A DNA stretch of 38,606 bases from Planococcus sp. APC 4015 (GCA_030407505.1 JASDDH010000031.1:1-38606); one strand, 5' to 3'. Numbered from the stretch's first letter, positions 15,813-26,079 are shown. Program-made: numbers and translations. Notes: generated by a model from the sequence alone, not told the origin.

Positions 15813-15818
15813 AGCCTA
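15813..15818 (-). promoter_or_regulatory. Leaderless promoter -10 box of argA
   Basis: On the minus strand TAGGCT is followed by six G and then the ATG at 15806. Confidence 0.55.
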
Positions 15819-15839
15819 GGCGCGCGGTGCGATGAAACG

Positions 15840-15873
15840 ACGAAGAGCGGATGCCGTGGCATCCGCTCTTCGT
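15840..15873 (-). terminator. Terminator of clpC built from an inverted GGATGCC pair
   Basis: ACGAAGAGCGGATGCC and its inverse GGCATCCGCTCTTCGT form a 15-16-bp perfect stem with a tiny loop. On the minus strand CGTTTC follows. It lies 23 bases after the clpC stop codon and separates clpC from argA. Confidence 0.75.
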
Positions 15874-15882
15874 GTCGTTCGG

Positions 15883-15895
15883 CTCCTGAGCCTGT

Positions 15896-15896
<1 letters not shown>
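15883..15896 (-). repeat. Interspersed repeat, partial copy 3 (after the clpC stop codon)
   Basis: On the minus strand the clpC stop TAG is followed by ACAGGCTCAGGAG, the right half of the CCCTTCGACARGCTCAGG repeat. Confidence 0.45.
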
Positions 15897-18424
<2,528 letters not shown>

Positions 18425-18547
18425 CATCCATACCTCCGGCCAGACGCTCTGCTGCGTCTACACACGAGGGTAACCAGGCCCGGGGGGTGGCATGCCCGTG
18501 TTCGCCGTCGGCATAGCGGGCCCTTGACTCCGGCATCCACATCGGCA

Positions 18548-18578
18548 TATCGTTTTTCGATAACAACGACTATCGATA
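18548..18578. promoter_or_regulatory. Operator region of the DUF2975/XRE operon
   Basis: TATCG-N5-CGATA (18548-18562) and the palindrome TATCGATA (18571-18578) lie in tandem, 23 bp apart, ending at the ribosome-binding site of the first DUF2975-like gene. The A/T-rich block stands out in this GC-rich genome. It is probably the autoregulatory site of the small XRE regulator encoded two genes downstream. Confidence 0.55.
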
Positions 18579-18589
18579 TGGAGGAACCC

Positions 18590-19210
18590 GTGATCACCTC
18601 GACCCCACCGATCTCGCGACGCATGGAGCGCGGCATCCTGATCCTGTTCGTGGCGGCCGCCACGGTGATCGGTCTCGCGCTGCTGCTGCCCCCGGTGCGT
18701 CAGCTGGTGCTCATCGCCTCGGGCGAAACGCCCGTGTCACTGCTGACCTCGGCCGAACTCCCCCACGCGGGTGTGTCGGATGCCGGCGCCGCGATCACCT
18801 CCGGCACGTTCGAGATGTCACGGGTCGTCGCGACCGGCCTGGGCGACGGCGCGCGATGGCTGATCGCCCTGGGCGTCGCCTTCGGAGCGCTCACGGCCGC
18901 GGTCACCGCCGGCGCGGTGGCCTACTTCCTGCTGCTCCTGCTCTGGAAGCGGCCGTTCCACCGCTCGCTCATCGTCGCGACGCAGATCGCCGGCGGAGCA
19001 CTGTTGATCGGCAGCATCCTGTCGGCCGGACTCGGCGGCCTCGGACGCATGATGGCGGCGAGCGAGCTCAACCCGATCGCCGACGACGTTTTCGTCGTCG
19101 GCTTCACCTTCGATCCGAACGTGCTGCTGGCAGGGCTCGCTGTGCTGGCGCTCTCATTCGTCTTCGACCGCGGCACGAAGCTGCAGCGCGACACGACGGG
19201 GCTGGTGTGA
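18590..19210 (+). CDS. DUF2975-like membrane protein, first copy
   Basis: A 206-residue protein with about four transmembrane segments (roughly 15-38, 88-112, 122-146 and 172-190) and a longer extracytoplasmic loop after the first. It ends FDRGTKLQRDTTGLV, the C-terminal signature of DUF2975 proteins such as Bacillus subtilis YoaS. The function is unknown. The GTG start has GGAGG five bases upstream; an in-frame ATG at 18578 is possible but overlaps the operator. The second DUF2975-like gene follows after 34 bp, and then the XRE regulator. Confidence 0.82.
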   Translation: MITSTPPISRRMERGILILFVAAATVIGLALLLPPVRQLVLIASGETPVSLLTSAELPHAGVSDAGAAITSGTFEMSRVVATGLGDGARWLIALGVAFGALTAAVTAGAVAYFLLLLLWKRPFHRSLIVATQIAGGALLIGSILSAGLGGLGRMMAASELNPIADDVFVVGFTFDPNVLLAGLAVLALSFVFDRGTKLQRDTTGLV

Positions 19211-19244
19211 TGACCGCGGCGCCGCAGGACGCGGGGAGGCTCGC

Positions 19245-19991
19245 ATGAGCACCAGCACGTCGGACCTCGCCGGCGCGCTCCTGTCGATCGGGTTGTTCCT
19301 CCTCGTCATGGTGGGACTCGTCGCTGTCGGCGGCCTCGTGATCTGGATCGGAAGGCGTCGTGGTCGCGACACCGGCGTCATCGATGCGACCCTCACGATC
19401 TCGGGATTCTGGGTGGCCTACTTCGTGATCGCGATGCCGTTCGCGCTCGCCCAGACACTGACCGCGGATTCGGTCTTCCTGTGGGATCTGCCGGTGAGTG
19501 TGGCGTGGCCGGGGGATCTGCCCTGCGGCCTGCCCACGACCGAGACCGGCACCTACCTCGAATGCGCGAGCATCGGGCAGACGAACGGGTCGATCGTCGG
19601 GCTGCCGCTGGGCACGCGGGCCGTGCTGGCGGGCGGGCAGCTGCTCGGCGGGCTTCTGCTGGTCACGCCCGCGGCGGCGATCGGCATCATCTGCTTCCAG
19701 ATGCTGCGCGGAGTGCCCTTCGCCCGTGTCACCAGCCGGGCGCTGCTCGCGACCGCGGGGGTCGTGCTCGTCGGCGGGATCGCCACGGATCTGCTGAACG
19801 GCATCGGGCGCGGGATGGCCGCCCTCGCGGTGTTCCCATCGTCCGCCGAGGCAGGAGTGACGGGTCCTGTGGCGACCTTCGCCCTGACGGTCCAGTTGTG
19901 GCCGTTCGGAGCCGCCCTCGCGCTCGTCGCGCTGGCTGCGGTGTTCCGATACGGCGCGCGGCTGCAGCGAGAAACGGCGGGCCTCGTATGA
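19245..19991 (+). CDS. DUF2975-like membrane protein, second copy
   Basis: A 248-residue membrane protein with four to five hydrophobic segments. It ends FRYGARLQRETAGLV, the same C-terminal signature as its upstream neighbour, so the two are paralogues. It is longer because of an extracytoplasmic loop (about residues 75-115) that contains two cysteines, PCGLP and LECAS, absent from the first copy. GGGGAGG lies five bases before the ATG. Its stop codon overlaps the start of the XRE regulator by four bases, which indicates translational coupling. The function is unknown; the pair may form one membrane complex. Confidence 0.8.
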   Translation: MSTSTSDLAGALLSIGLFLLVMVGLVAVGGLVIWIGRRRGRDTGVIDATLTISGFWVAYFVIAMPFALAQTLTADSVFLWDLPVSVAWPGDLPCGLPTTETGTYLECASIGQTNGSIVGLPLGTRAVLAGGQLLGGLLLVTPAAAIGIICFQMLRGVPFARVTSRALLATAGVVLVGGIATDLLNGIGRGMAALAVFPSSAEAGVTGPVATFALTVQLWPFGAALALVALAAVFRYGARLQRETAGLV

Positions 19992-20230
19992 GCAGGACCG
20001 AGCCCGACGACGACGGCCCCAGCGGAGTCCATTGCCGCCTCGACGAGCTCCTGATCGCCCGGGGGATGACACTCACGAAGCTGTCGGAGCTCGTCGGGGT
20101 GTCGGTGGTGAACCTGTCGGTCCTCAAGAACGACCGTGCCCGAGCGATCCGCTACTCGACCCTGTCGGCGATCTGTCGCGCGCTCGACTGCGAGATCGGT
20201 GACCTGCTCGTGCGCGCCGACGGCTTCTGA
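19988..20230 (+). CDS. Small XRE/Cro-type transcriptional regulator (YozG-like)
   Basis: An 80-residue protein with one helix-turn-helix domain (about 17-76). Residues RLDELLIARGMTLTKLSELV and LSVLKNDRARAIRYSTLSAI are typical of the HTH_26/YozG group, which has a basic recognition region followed by the ending LCxxLDCxxxDLL-like ICRALDCEIGDLLV. Such regulators are paired with DUF2975 genes in Firmicutes and Actinobacteria. The ATG overlaps the stop codon of the membrane gene (ATGA). It probably represses its own operon through the TATCG/CGATA sites at 18548-18578; that link is inference. Confidence 0.9.
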   Translation: MSRTEPDDDGPSGVHCRLDELLIARGMTLTKLSELVGVSVVNLSVLKNDRARAIRYSTLSAICRALDCEIGDLLVRADGF

Positions 20231-20299
20231 CCTCGACTCGGACCGGTGCGGCCCATACCCGCGGGCGTCGGCTCGGGCTCGCGCCGTGCGGGCACGCGA

Positions 20300-20397
20300 G
20301 CTCAGCAGTCGCATTCTGCGGGTCGAACGCGATGTCACCCAGGGTTCGTGACTGTCGAGCATCCCGCCGGTCGGCTCAGCAGTCGCGTTGTGCAGGT
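20300..20397. repeat. Imperfect 24-bp direct repeat in the convergent intergenic region
   Basis: GCTCAGCAGTCGCATTCTGC (20300-20319) recurs as GCTCAGCAGTCGCGTTGTGC (20374-20393), and both are followed by RGGT, a 74-bp offset. Just after the second copy, GGTGTC and GACACC (20395-20412) can pair around seven bases, so the region may also terminate transcription from both sides. Confidence 0.5.
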
Positions 20398-20443
20398 GTC
20401 GTCCTCGGACACCCCCGGAATGGGACTGCGGAACGAGCGGCAG

Positions 20444-21445
20444 CTACGCGTGGGAGGCGATGACACGTCGAACGCGGGCGACCAGGTGCGCGGGGCGCCC
20501 GAACAGGTCGTGCTTGGTCACCCGAACCACAGACCAACCCGCCGCCGCGAGTCGCTCGAAGCGGTCGATGTCCTTCGCCCATTGCCGGCTGTCGGTCAGG
20601 TGGTGCTCCCCCTCGTACTCGACCGCGACCTTGACGGCGGGCCACGCTCCGTCGACGACCGCGATCAGCGTTCCCAGCCGATCTCTGACCTCGACGTTCA
20701 GAAGCGGTTCCGGAAGTCCCGCCTCGACGAGGGTGAGCCGGAGCCAGGTCTCCGCGCGGGATGCAGATCGAGTGCGGATCTGCCCGAGCGAGCTGCGCAA
20801 CGCTGCGATCCCCACCCGGCGCCCGCTCCCAGCCAGCTCGGCCAGATCGTCGACGGATGCCAGAGCCGCGGCATCCCGATCGAACATCGGCTCACGCACG
20901 ATCGCGTCACCGACGGCGACGAGGTCGAAGGGGTGGGCGATCACCGCACCGAGCATCGCCCACGTCGATGCGGGCGACGCGACCAGCACGCCTCGCGTCG
21001 GATGCCGAACGACGCGCACCAGCTGCCGCCGCACCTGGTGGCCGCGCACGCCGCGGCCTCGCGGATGCCGCCGCGGCGCGAGAACGCCGACATCGACGTG
21101 ATCGGCGTGCGCCGGAGTCGTGTCATCGCGGCACAGCAGCAGACCGAGCGGAACGGGAAGGTCCCATAGCAGGGCCGCGGTCACATGGGTGAAGAACTCC
21201 GTCGGCCGCATGATGCACGCGTAGCCGTGCGCGCGCTCCAACGCCGCGACGCGGAGCCGAGCGGCGTGGGCTGAGGTGGTCAGCGAGGCGCGGGCGTCCT
21301 CGGAAGGCGCACGGACCGCACGCACGCCGTGGAAGGGGCGGTGGAGGTCCAGCGCGCTCAACCGTGACGACGTGACGCCCGCGGCAACGGCATCCGCGAC
21401 GCTGAAGACCGGACCGAGCTGAGACGGGAGAGGCGCGCGATTCAT
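20444..21445 (-). CDS. DUF559/AbiEi-like endonuclease-fold protein
   Basis: A 333-residue protein. The N-terminal third looks like the regulatory, winged-helix-like region seen in AbiEi-type and DUF559-associated actinobacterial proteins (SVADAVAAGVTSSRLSALDLHRPFHGVRA). The C-terminal 110 residues match the DUF559/Vsr-like PD-(D/E)xK fold: VAVEYEGEHHLTD, then KDIDRFERLAAAGWSVVRVTKHDL. Glu in VEYEG and Asp in DIDRF are the likely metal ligands. No partner toxin or methyltransferase lies beside it, so it is probably an orphan. Start ATG 21445 has GATGAT six bases upstream. It is convergent with the XRE operon. Confidence 0.75.
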   Translation of the reverse strand: MNRAPLPSQLGPVFSVADAVAAGVTSSRLSALDLHRPFHGVRAVRAPSEDARASLTTSAHAARLRVAALERAHGYACIMRPTEFFTHVTAALLWDLPVPLGLLLCRDDTTPAHADHVDVGVLAPRRHPRGRGVRGHQVRRQLVRVVRHPTRGVLVASPASTWAMLGAVIAHPFDLVAVGDAIVREPMFDRDAAALASVDDLAELAGSGRRVGIAALRSSLGQIRTRSASRAETWLRLTLVEAGLPEPLLNVEVRDRLGTLIAVVDGAWPAVKVAVEYEGEHHLTDSRQWAKDIDRFERLAAAGWSVVRVTKHDLFGRPAHLVARVRRVIASHA

Positions 21446-21575
21446 CGTCCGATCATCGATGCGTGCGTCGTCCACCGCGCTCCCCGCGGGCCGCGTCGTG
21501 AAACCGCCAACAGTCCGAAGGCGTGTGGAGGAGCGGGCGCGAACCCGTACACCCGACAGCGGATCTCACCCCGGG

Positions 21576-22295
21576 TCAGGGGGCGTTGACCCCGAGGACC
21601 GGCACGGTCACGGATTCGACGGCGCCGGTCAGGGTGAGTTCGACGCCGTCGACGCCCTGCAGGCCGTCGGCGACCGCGAGCACAGCGTTCGGGGCCATGT
21701 CGGCTGTGCAGATCTTGTCGGCCGGGATGCCCGAGAGCGATGCCGTGACGGATGCCTCTCCGGTCACCGATGTCGAGGTGATGTACTCCCTGCACGTCGA
21801 CGATCCCCACAGCAGCACCACGAACGTGCCGTCGATGTTCGTCCATCCGGCGCTCGGCAGGTAGTCGGTCTCGCCACCGGCGACGGGGCCGGGCACTCCC
21901 GTGAGCGAGGTGCCGCCGTCGACGCCGGCCCCTTCGACCACGATCTCGAGGTCCACTGCCGGGTCGACGCCTGCCGGCACCACGGCGAGCGAGACGCGTG
22001 GGGCGAAGTCCGCGGTGCACGGTGTCTCGGCATCCGGTTCGGCGAACGTCACCGCCAGGGTGCCGTCGACCTGCACCTCGGCCGTGTCGACCACGGGCAC
22101 ACACGTCGAGGACCCTTCGGTCACGATGCCGATGTGGCGGCCGCCGTCGAGCCACGCCGCATCGATGACCATCGGCACGGTCTCACCGTCGGGAGTCGTC
22201 GACGGTGACGCACCGGGAGTGCTCGCCGAGCAGGCGGTGAGCGAGAGTGCGACGAGAGCCGCAGCGCCGATCGTGGCGAGGGAACGCGCGCGCAC
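21576..22295 (-). CDS. Lipoprotein with two repeated Cys-containing units, first paralogue
   Basis: A 239-residue predicted lipoprotein. The signal peptide ends in lipobox LTAC at about residue 22, followed by a Ser/Thr/Pro-rich spacer. The mature part has two related units of about 85-90 residues: AAWLDGGRHIGIV..GSSTCVP...PCTADFAPR and AGWTNIDGTFVVLLWGSSTC...ICTADMAPN. Each unit holds a pair of cysteines that could form a disulfide. It is a clear paralogue of the gene upstream at 22298-23023, whose stop codon is only two bases before this GTG start. I do not recognise a named family; it is probably a cell-surface protein. Confidence 0.8.
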   Translation of the reverse strand: MRARSLATIGAAALVALSLTACSASTPGASPSTTPDGETVPMVIDAAWLDGGRHIGIVTEGSSTCVPVVDTAEVQVDGTLAVTFAEPDAETPCTADFAPRVSLAVVPAGVDPAVDLEIVVEGAGVDGGTSLTGVPGPVAGGETDYLPSAGWTNIDGTFVVLLWGSSTCREYITSTSVTGEASVTASLSGIPADKICTADMAPNAVLAVADGLQGVDGVELTLTGAVESVTVPVLGVNAP

Positions 22296-22297
22296 GA

Positions 22298-23023
22298 TCA
22301 GTTCGATCCGACGATCGGGATGCGCGCGCCCGCGAACTCGGCACCTTGGAGGATGGCGAACACGTCGTCGTCCTCGTCGAGATCCATGACCTGGGCGATG
22401 ACGCCGCGGGGGACCATGTCCATCGTGCAGGCCTGGTCGGCCGGCGGCGTCGCGAAGGTCACGGTGACGTCGGAGCCGGCGGCGACGACGTCTTCGACGA
22501 CGGGCAGGCAGGTCGATGAGCCCCACGAGAGGATGATGAACTGGCCGTCTTCATCGGTCCAGCCGGCTGTCGGCAGGTAGTCGGTCTCGGCCGCGGGCGC
22601 CAGCCCGGCGACGCCGTCGAGATCGGTGTCGCCGTAGTAGCCCTCGCCGGTGACGCGGATCTCGAGGTCCTGGGTCGGGTCCACATCGCCCATGAGCTCG
22701 ATCGGCGTGACGCGCGGAACCATGTCGCGGGTGCACGCGGCATCCGGATCATCGACCAGGGACACCTCCAGCACCCCGTTCTCGACGGTCTCGATGACCG
22801 CCGTCGGGATGCACGTCGATGAGCCGTAGGTGACGAGCCCGACGATGCGGCCGCCGTCGAGCCATGCCGCGTCGACCTCGATCTCGTTGCTCGCACCGGC
22901 CGACTCCGACGGTGTCGACGCCGATCCTCCGGCGCCGATCGCGGTCGCGCAGCCGGTGAGGGCTCCGGCGACCAGAAGGGCGATGCCGACCACCGACAGT
23001 GCGGTGCGGGCGGAACGAGACAT
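22298..23023 (-). CDS. Lipoprotein with two repeated Cys-containing units, second paralogue
   Basis: A 241-residue predicted lipoprotein with lipobox LTGC at about residue 24 and a Gly/Ser spacer. The two internal units are AAWLDGGRIVGLVTYGSSTC...ACTRDMVPR and AGWTDEDGQFIILSWGSSTC...ACTMDMVPR, aligned with those of the downstream paralogue. The ATG at 23023 has GGAAGG seven bases upstream. Gene duplication here followed an earlier internal duplication, so four units exist in tandem across the two genes. The two genes are certainly co-transcribed, but the function is unknown. Confidence 0.82.
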   Translation of the reverse strand: MSRSARTALSVVGIALLVAGALTGCATAIGAGGSASTPSESAGASNEIEVDAAWLDGGRIVGLVTYGSSTCIPTAVIETVENGVLEVSLVDDPDAACTRDMVPRVTPIELMGDVDPTQDLEIRVTGEGYYGDTDLDGVAGLAPAAETDYLPTAGWTDEDGQFIILSWGSSTCLPVVEDVVAAGSDVTVTFATPPADQACTMDMVPRGVIAQVMDLDEDDDVFAILQGAEFAGARIPIVGSN

Positions 23024-23047
23024 GGCGGGGGCCTTCCGTCGGGGGCG

Positions 23048-23070
23048 GGATGCCGCGACCCGCGGCATCC
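23048..23070 (-). terminator. Hairpin between cardiolipin synthase and lipoprotein genes (inverted GGATGCC pair)
   Basis: GGATGCCGCG (23048-23057) and CGCGGCATCC (23061-23070) form a perfect 10-bp stem with a 3-base loop, 82 bases after the cls stop codon and 24 bases before the lipoprotein start. No T run follows, so it could also be a leader hairpin of the lipoprotein mRNA. Confidence 0.5.
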
Positions 23071-23152
23071 GTCGACTTCCATGGTGGCGCACCCGGCCCG
23101 GCGATCCCGGGGAAAGCGATAACGCGACGGTCACGAATCCCCGCGAATGTGC

Positions 23153-24619
23153 TTACTGCAGTGCCGAGGTCAGCCGCGCGAGGTTGTCGAGCACCGTGGA
23201 GCGCAGCGGCTGCTCCTTCCACTCGTCGAGGGTGAGCTCGCGGCTCAGGCCGCGGTACTGCTGCTCGACCGCCCGCATCTGATCGATGAACTCCCCGCCG
23301 CGCACGAGCATCGAGATCTCGAGGTTGAGACCGAACGAGCGCATGTCCATGTTGCTCGAGCCGATGATCGCGACCTCGTCGTCGATCGTCATGGACTTCG
23401 AATGCAGGATGTAGGGACGCTGGTACATGAAGATCCGCACGCCCGCACGCAGCAGCGCTTCGTAGTAGCTGCGCTGGGCGTGGTAGACGAGCGCCTGATC
23501 GCCCTCTTCGGACACGAACAGTTCGACGTGGATGCCGCGCTGGCACGCCGTCGTGATGGCGAGCAGCAGAGCCTCATCGGGCACGAAGTACGGGCTCACG
23601 ATGATGATCTTCGTCTGCGCGGCGTAGAGCAGCCCCGCGAAGAGCTTCAGGTTGTTCTGGAACTCGAACCCCGGACCCGACGGGATGATCTGGGCGTCGA
23701 GGTCGCCCGGCCCCGACTTCACGTCGAAGAGGTCGATCTCATCGGTGAGCACCTCGTCGGTCTCGCTGAACCAGTCCGAGAGGAACACCGCGTTGATGGA
23801 TGCCACGATCGGGCCCTCGATGCGCACCATCAGGTCGACCCAGTGCAGGCCGCGTCTGATGTTCTTGGGCAGGTTGTAGGTCGAGTCGGTGACGTTCTGC
23901 GAGCCCATGAACGCCTCGCGGCCGTCGACGACGAGCAGCTTGCGGTGGTTCCGCAGGTCGGGGCGCTGGTACTTGCCCTTGAATGGCAGAACGGGGAGCA
24001 TCAGATGCCAGTGCGCGCCCATCGCATCGAGGCGCTTGTTGGTCTTCTTGTAGAACGGCTTGCCCCGGTTCGCCCAGTGGTCCATCAGAACCCGCACGAC
24101 CACGCCCCGCGCCGCAGCCTCTTCGAGCGCGCGGAAGAAGTTGTCGGTCGCGTCGTCGCTCTGCAGGATGTAGAACTCCACGTGCACGTAGCGCTCTGCC
24201 TTGCGGATCGCGTCGGCCATGGTGTCGAGACTGGTCTGGTAGTCCGAGATGAGGTGGGCGTCGTTGTCGCCCGCGAGCGGCAGCGCCCCGAGATTGCGGT
24301 TGAGCGTGACGAGCGCGGTGAACCATTCGGGGGCGTCCGGGCGCAGCGTTCCGAAGTCGAGGCCGGCGCTGGTGTCGCGGATGTAGCCGTTGATCTGCTC
24401 CTGCTTCTTGCGGCGCTTGCGCGGAAGCCGCGGGTTGCCGATGAGCAGGAACAGGAAGACGCCGACGAGCGGGATGAAGTAGATCGCCAGGAGCCAGGCC
24501 ATCGCCGCTGTGGGGCGCCGATTGCGCGGCACGACGATGATCGCGGTGATGCGCACGACGAGGTCGACGACGAAAACGAGGATGACCCACCACGTCCAGT
24601 CGAACGTGATGCTGATCAT
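23153..24619 (-). CDS. cls: Cardiolipin synthase
   Basis: A 488-residue membrane enzyme of the phospholipase D superfamily that makes cardiolipin from phosphatidylglycerol. Two N-terminal transmembrane segments (about 8-29 and 38-60) form the PLDc_N region. Two HKD motifs are intact: His225, Lys227, Asp232 in HRKLLVVD, each followed by GSQN, and His406, Lys408, Asp413 in HSKSMTID followed by GSSN. The ATG has AAGGGGAC upstream. A TACGCT box lies in the gap after the small one-TM gene. Length and domain order are normal. Confidence 0.95.
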   Translation of the reverse strand: MISITFDWTWWVILVFVVDLVVRITAIIVVPRNRRPTAAMAWLLAIYFIPLVGVFLFLLIGNPRLPRKRRKKQEQINGYIRDTSAGLDFGTLRPDAPEWFTALVTLNRNLGALPLAGDNDAHLISDYQTSLDTMADAIRKAERYVHVEFYILQSDDATDNFFRALEEAAARGVVVRVLMDHWANRGKPFYKKTNKRLDAMGAHWHLMLPVLPFKGKYQRPDLRNHRKLLVVDGREAFMGSQNVTDSTYNLPKNIRRGLHWVDLMVRIEGPIVASINAVFLSDWFSETDEVLTDEIDLFDVKSGPGDLDAQIIPSGPGFEFQNNLKLFAGLLYAAQTKIIIVSPYFVPDEALLLAITTACQRGIHVELFVSEEGDQALVYHAQRSYYEALLRAGVRIFMYQRPYILHSKSMTIDDEVAIIGSSNMDMRSFGLNLEISMLVRGGEFIDQMRAVEQQYRGLSRELTLDEWKEQPLRSTVLDNLARLTSALQ

Positions 24620-24652
24620 GACGTCCCCTTTCGCACGCGCACGTGTGTGCCC

Positions 24653-24658
24653 AGCGTA
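24653..24658 (-). promoter_or_regulatory. Possible -10 box of cls
   Basis: TACGCT on the minus strand, giving a leader of about 27 bases that includes the AAGGGGAC ribosome-binding site. Confidence 0.35.
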
Positions 24659-24671
24659 GTGGGGACCGCGG

Positions 24672-24878
24672 TCAGGGCTGAGACGCGGCCGTCTCCGCGG
24701 GCTCCGCGGAGCGCGGCGGGAGTCCGAGCCGGGCCCGCTCCTGCGCCTCGATGCGCGCGTACTGGCGGCGTTCGTTGCGGTCGGCGCGGATGACGCTGCG
24801 CAGCACGAAGAAGAACAGTCCGCTGACCACGATCGTGGGGAGCACGGACCACAGCACAGCGACCCAGAAGTTCTCCAT
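24672..24878 (-). CDS. Small one-TM membrane protein
   Basis: A 68-residue protein with one transmembrane helix (about residues 5-27, FWVAVLWSVLPTIVVSGLFF), then a charged helix rich in Arg, Glu and Gln (RADRNERRQYARIEAQERARLG) and a short Ala/Pro/Glu tail. I do not recognise a named family. It starts six bases after a TATCCT box, and GGAGG also overlaps that spacer, so it may be read either leaderless or with a ribosome-binding site. It precedes cls by 52 bp and may be co-transcribed with it. Confidence 0.75.
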   Translation of the reverse strand: MENFWVAVLWSVLPTIVVSGLFFFVLRSVIRADRNERRQYARIEAQERARLGLPPRSAEPAETAASQP

Positions 24879-24884
24879 GCCTCC

Positions 24885-24890
24885 AGGATA
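24885..24890 (-). promoter_or_regulatory. Leaderless promoter -10 box of the one-TM protein gene
   Basis: On the minus strand TATCCT is followed by GGAGGC and the ATG at 24878. Confidence 0.5.
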
Positions 24891-24994
24891 CGCGTCCCCG
24901 GTCGGCTCCTCCCCAGCCCGGGTGTTTCAGGGCGAATGCGAGATCGGGCGACCAGTGGCGCGAAGCCCGTGTGCCCGAGCCTCAGCCTCTCTGC

Positions 24995-26074
24995 ATGACC
25001 ACCATCGTGAAGGCCGCCGATGCGGCGCAGTTCTTGTCCCTCATCCCCCGCATGCTGGGGTTCACCCCTCGCCAGAGCCTCGTGCTCATCCCTTTCGACG
25101 GCACGCGCTCACTCGGAGCGATGCGGTTCGACCTGCCCGACGATGACGCCGTCGACCGGGTCGCGGCCACCGTCGTGGGCATGGCGTGCCGGGTGACGGA
25201 TGCGGATGCGATCGCGCTGGTCGTCTACACCGACGATCCCGTGGCCGAACGGCCGCACGCCGCGTTCGCCGCAGCCCTCGAGAGCCGCGCCGACGCGTGC
25301 GGACTGCACGTCAACGACGCTCTGTGGGTGACCGCGGGCGGTTGGGGTCGCTACGGCGTCGACACGGCACCGGGGGCGCTGACCGAGCTCGCCCACGTCG
25401 GCGGTGACGATCAGACGTCCGGTGCAGAGCTGCCCGCCGTGCGTGACGAAGAGATCGCCGACGTGGCGCGGGCCCTCGACGGGTTCATCAGCGCGGTGCA
25501 CGTTCTCTGCGGTCCGGATGCCGCGGCGGCAGCACCCGAAGACGACGACCGCGTGGACCCCATGGCGCTCGCCGCGGTCTGCGCCCTCGACGATCTGCCC
25601 ACGCTCTTCGAGGAGATGCTCGATTGGGATCCCACCGGCCTCGATCCCTACCGCGCGGCGACCATCGCCTGGGTGCTCGCGCGCCCGTCGCTGCGCGACA
25701 TCGCGCTCGTGCAGTGGTGCGCCGGGATGGATGCCGGAGACGAGGCCCTCGACGCGCAGCTGCGCTGGGAGTCGGGCGAGCCATACCCGCCCCATCTCGC
25801 GATGCAGATGTGGGGTGAAGGCGAGCGGCCCGACCCGGAGCGCCTCAACCGCGTCCTCGCGCTGGTCCGTCGAGCCGCGGCGACCGCTCCCGAGCCGATG
25901 CGCGCCGGGCCGCTCGCCACCGCCGCGTGGATCTCGTGGGCGCTCGGCCGGTCGACCCACGCCGATCTCTACGCGATGCAGGCGTGCGAAGCTGAGCCCG
26001 AGCATGGACTCGCCGAGATCGTGCGCTCGTTCGTCGGGGCGGGCCATCTGCCCGACTGGGCGTTTCGCCGGTGA
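24995..26074 (+). CDS. DUF4192 domain protein
   Basis: A 359-residue actinobacterial protein of unknown function. The start MTTIVKAADAAQFLSLIPRMLGF and RQSLVLIPFDG are the usual N-terminal DUF4192 signature. The second half contains DDLPTLFEEMLDWDP and LARPSLRDIALVQW, and the end AAWISWALGRSTHADLYAMQA resembles the conserved C-terminal helix region of the family. It is soluble and cytosolic by composition. The ATG at 24995 has no Shine-Dalgarno sequence, but CAGCCT six bases upstream suggests a leaderless start. An upstream in-frame ATG would add eight unconserved residues. It is convergent with lysS, five bases apart. Confidence 0.85.
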   Translation: MTTIVKAADAAQFLSLIPRMLGFTPRQSLVLIPFDGTRSLGAMRFDLPDDDAVDRVAATVVGMACRVTDADAIALVVYTDDPVAERPHAAFAAALESRADACGLHVNDALWVTAGGWGRYGVDTAPGALTELAHVGGDDQTSGAELPAVRDEEIADVARALDGFISAVHVLCGPDAAAAAPEDDDRVDPMALAAVCALDDLPTLFEEMLDWDPTGLDPYRAATIAWVLARPSLRDIALVQWCAGMDAGDEALDAQLRWESGEPYPPHLAMQMWGEGERPDPERLNRVLALVRRAAATAPEPMRAGPLATAAWISWALGRSTHADLYAMQACEAEPEHGLAEIVRSFVGAGHLPDWAFRR

Positions 26075-26079
26075 CGGGC

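Noticed and set aside
21510..21575. tRNA-like T-arm (CGGGTTCGCGCCCG on the minus strand) between the DUF559-type gene and the lipoprotein gene
   Set aside because: No acceptor, D or anticodon stem can be built around it; at most a chance match or old remnant.
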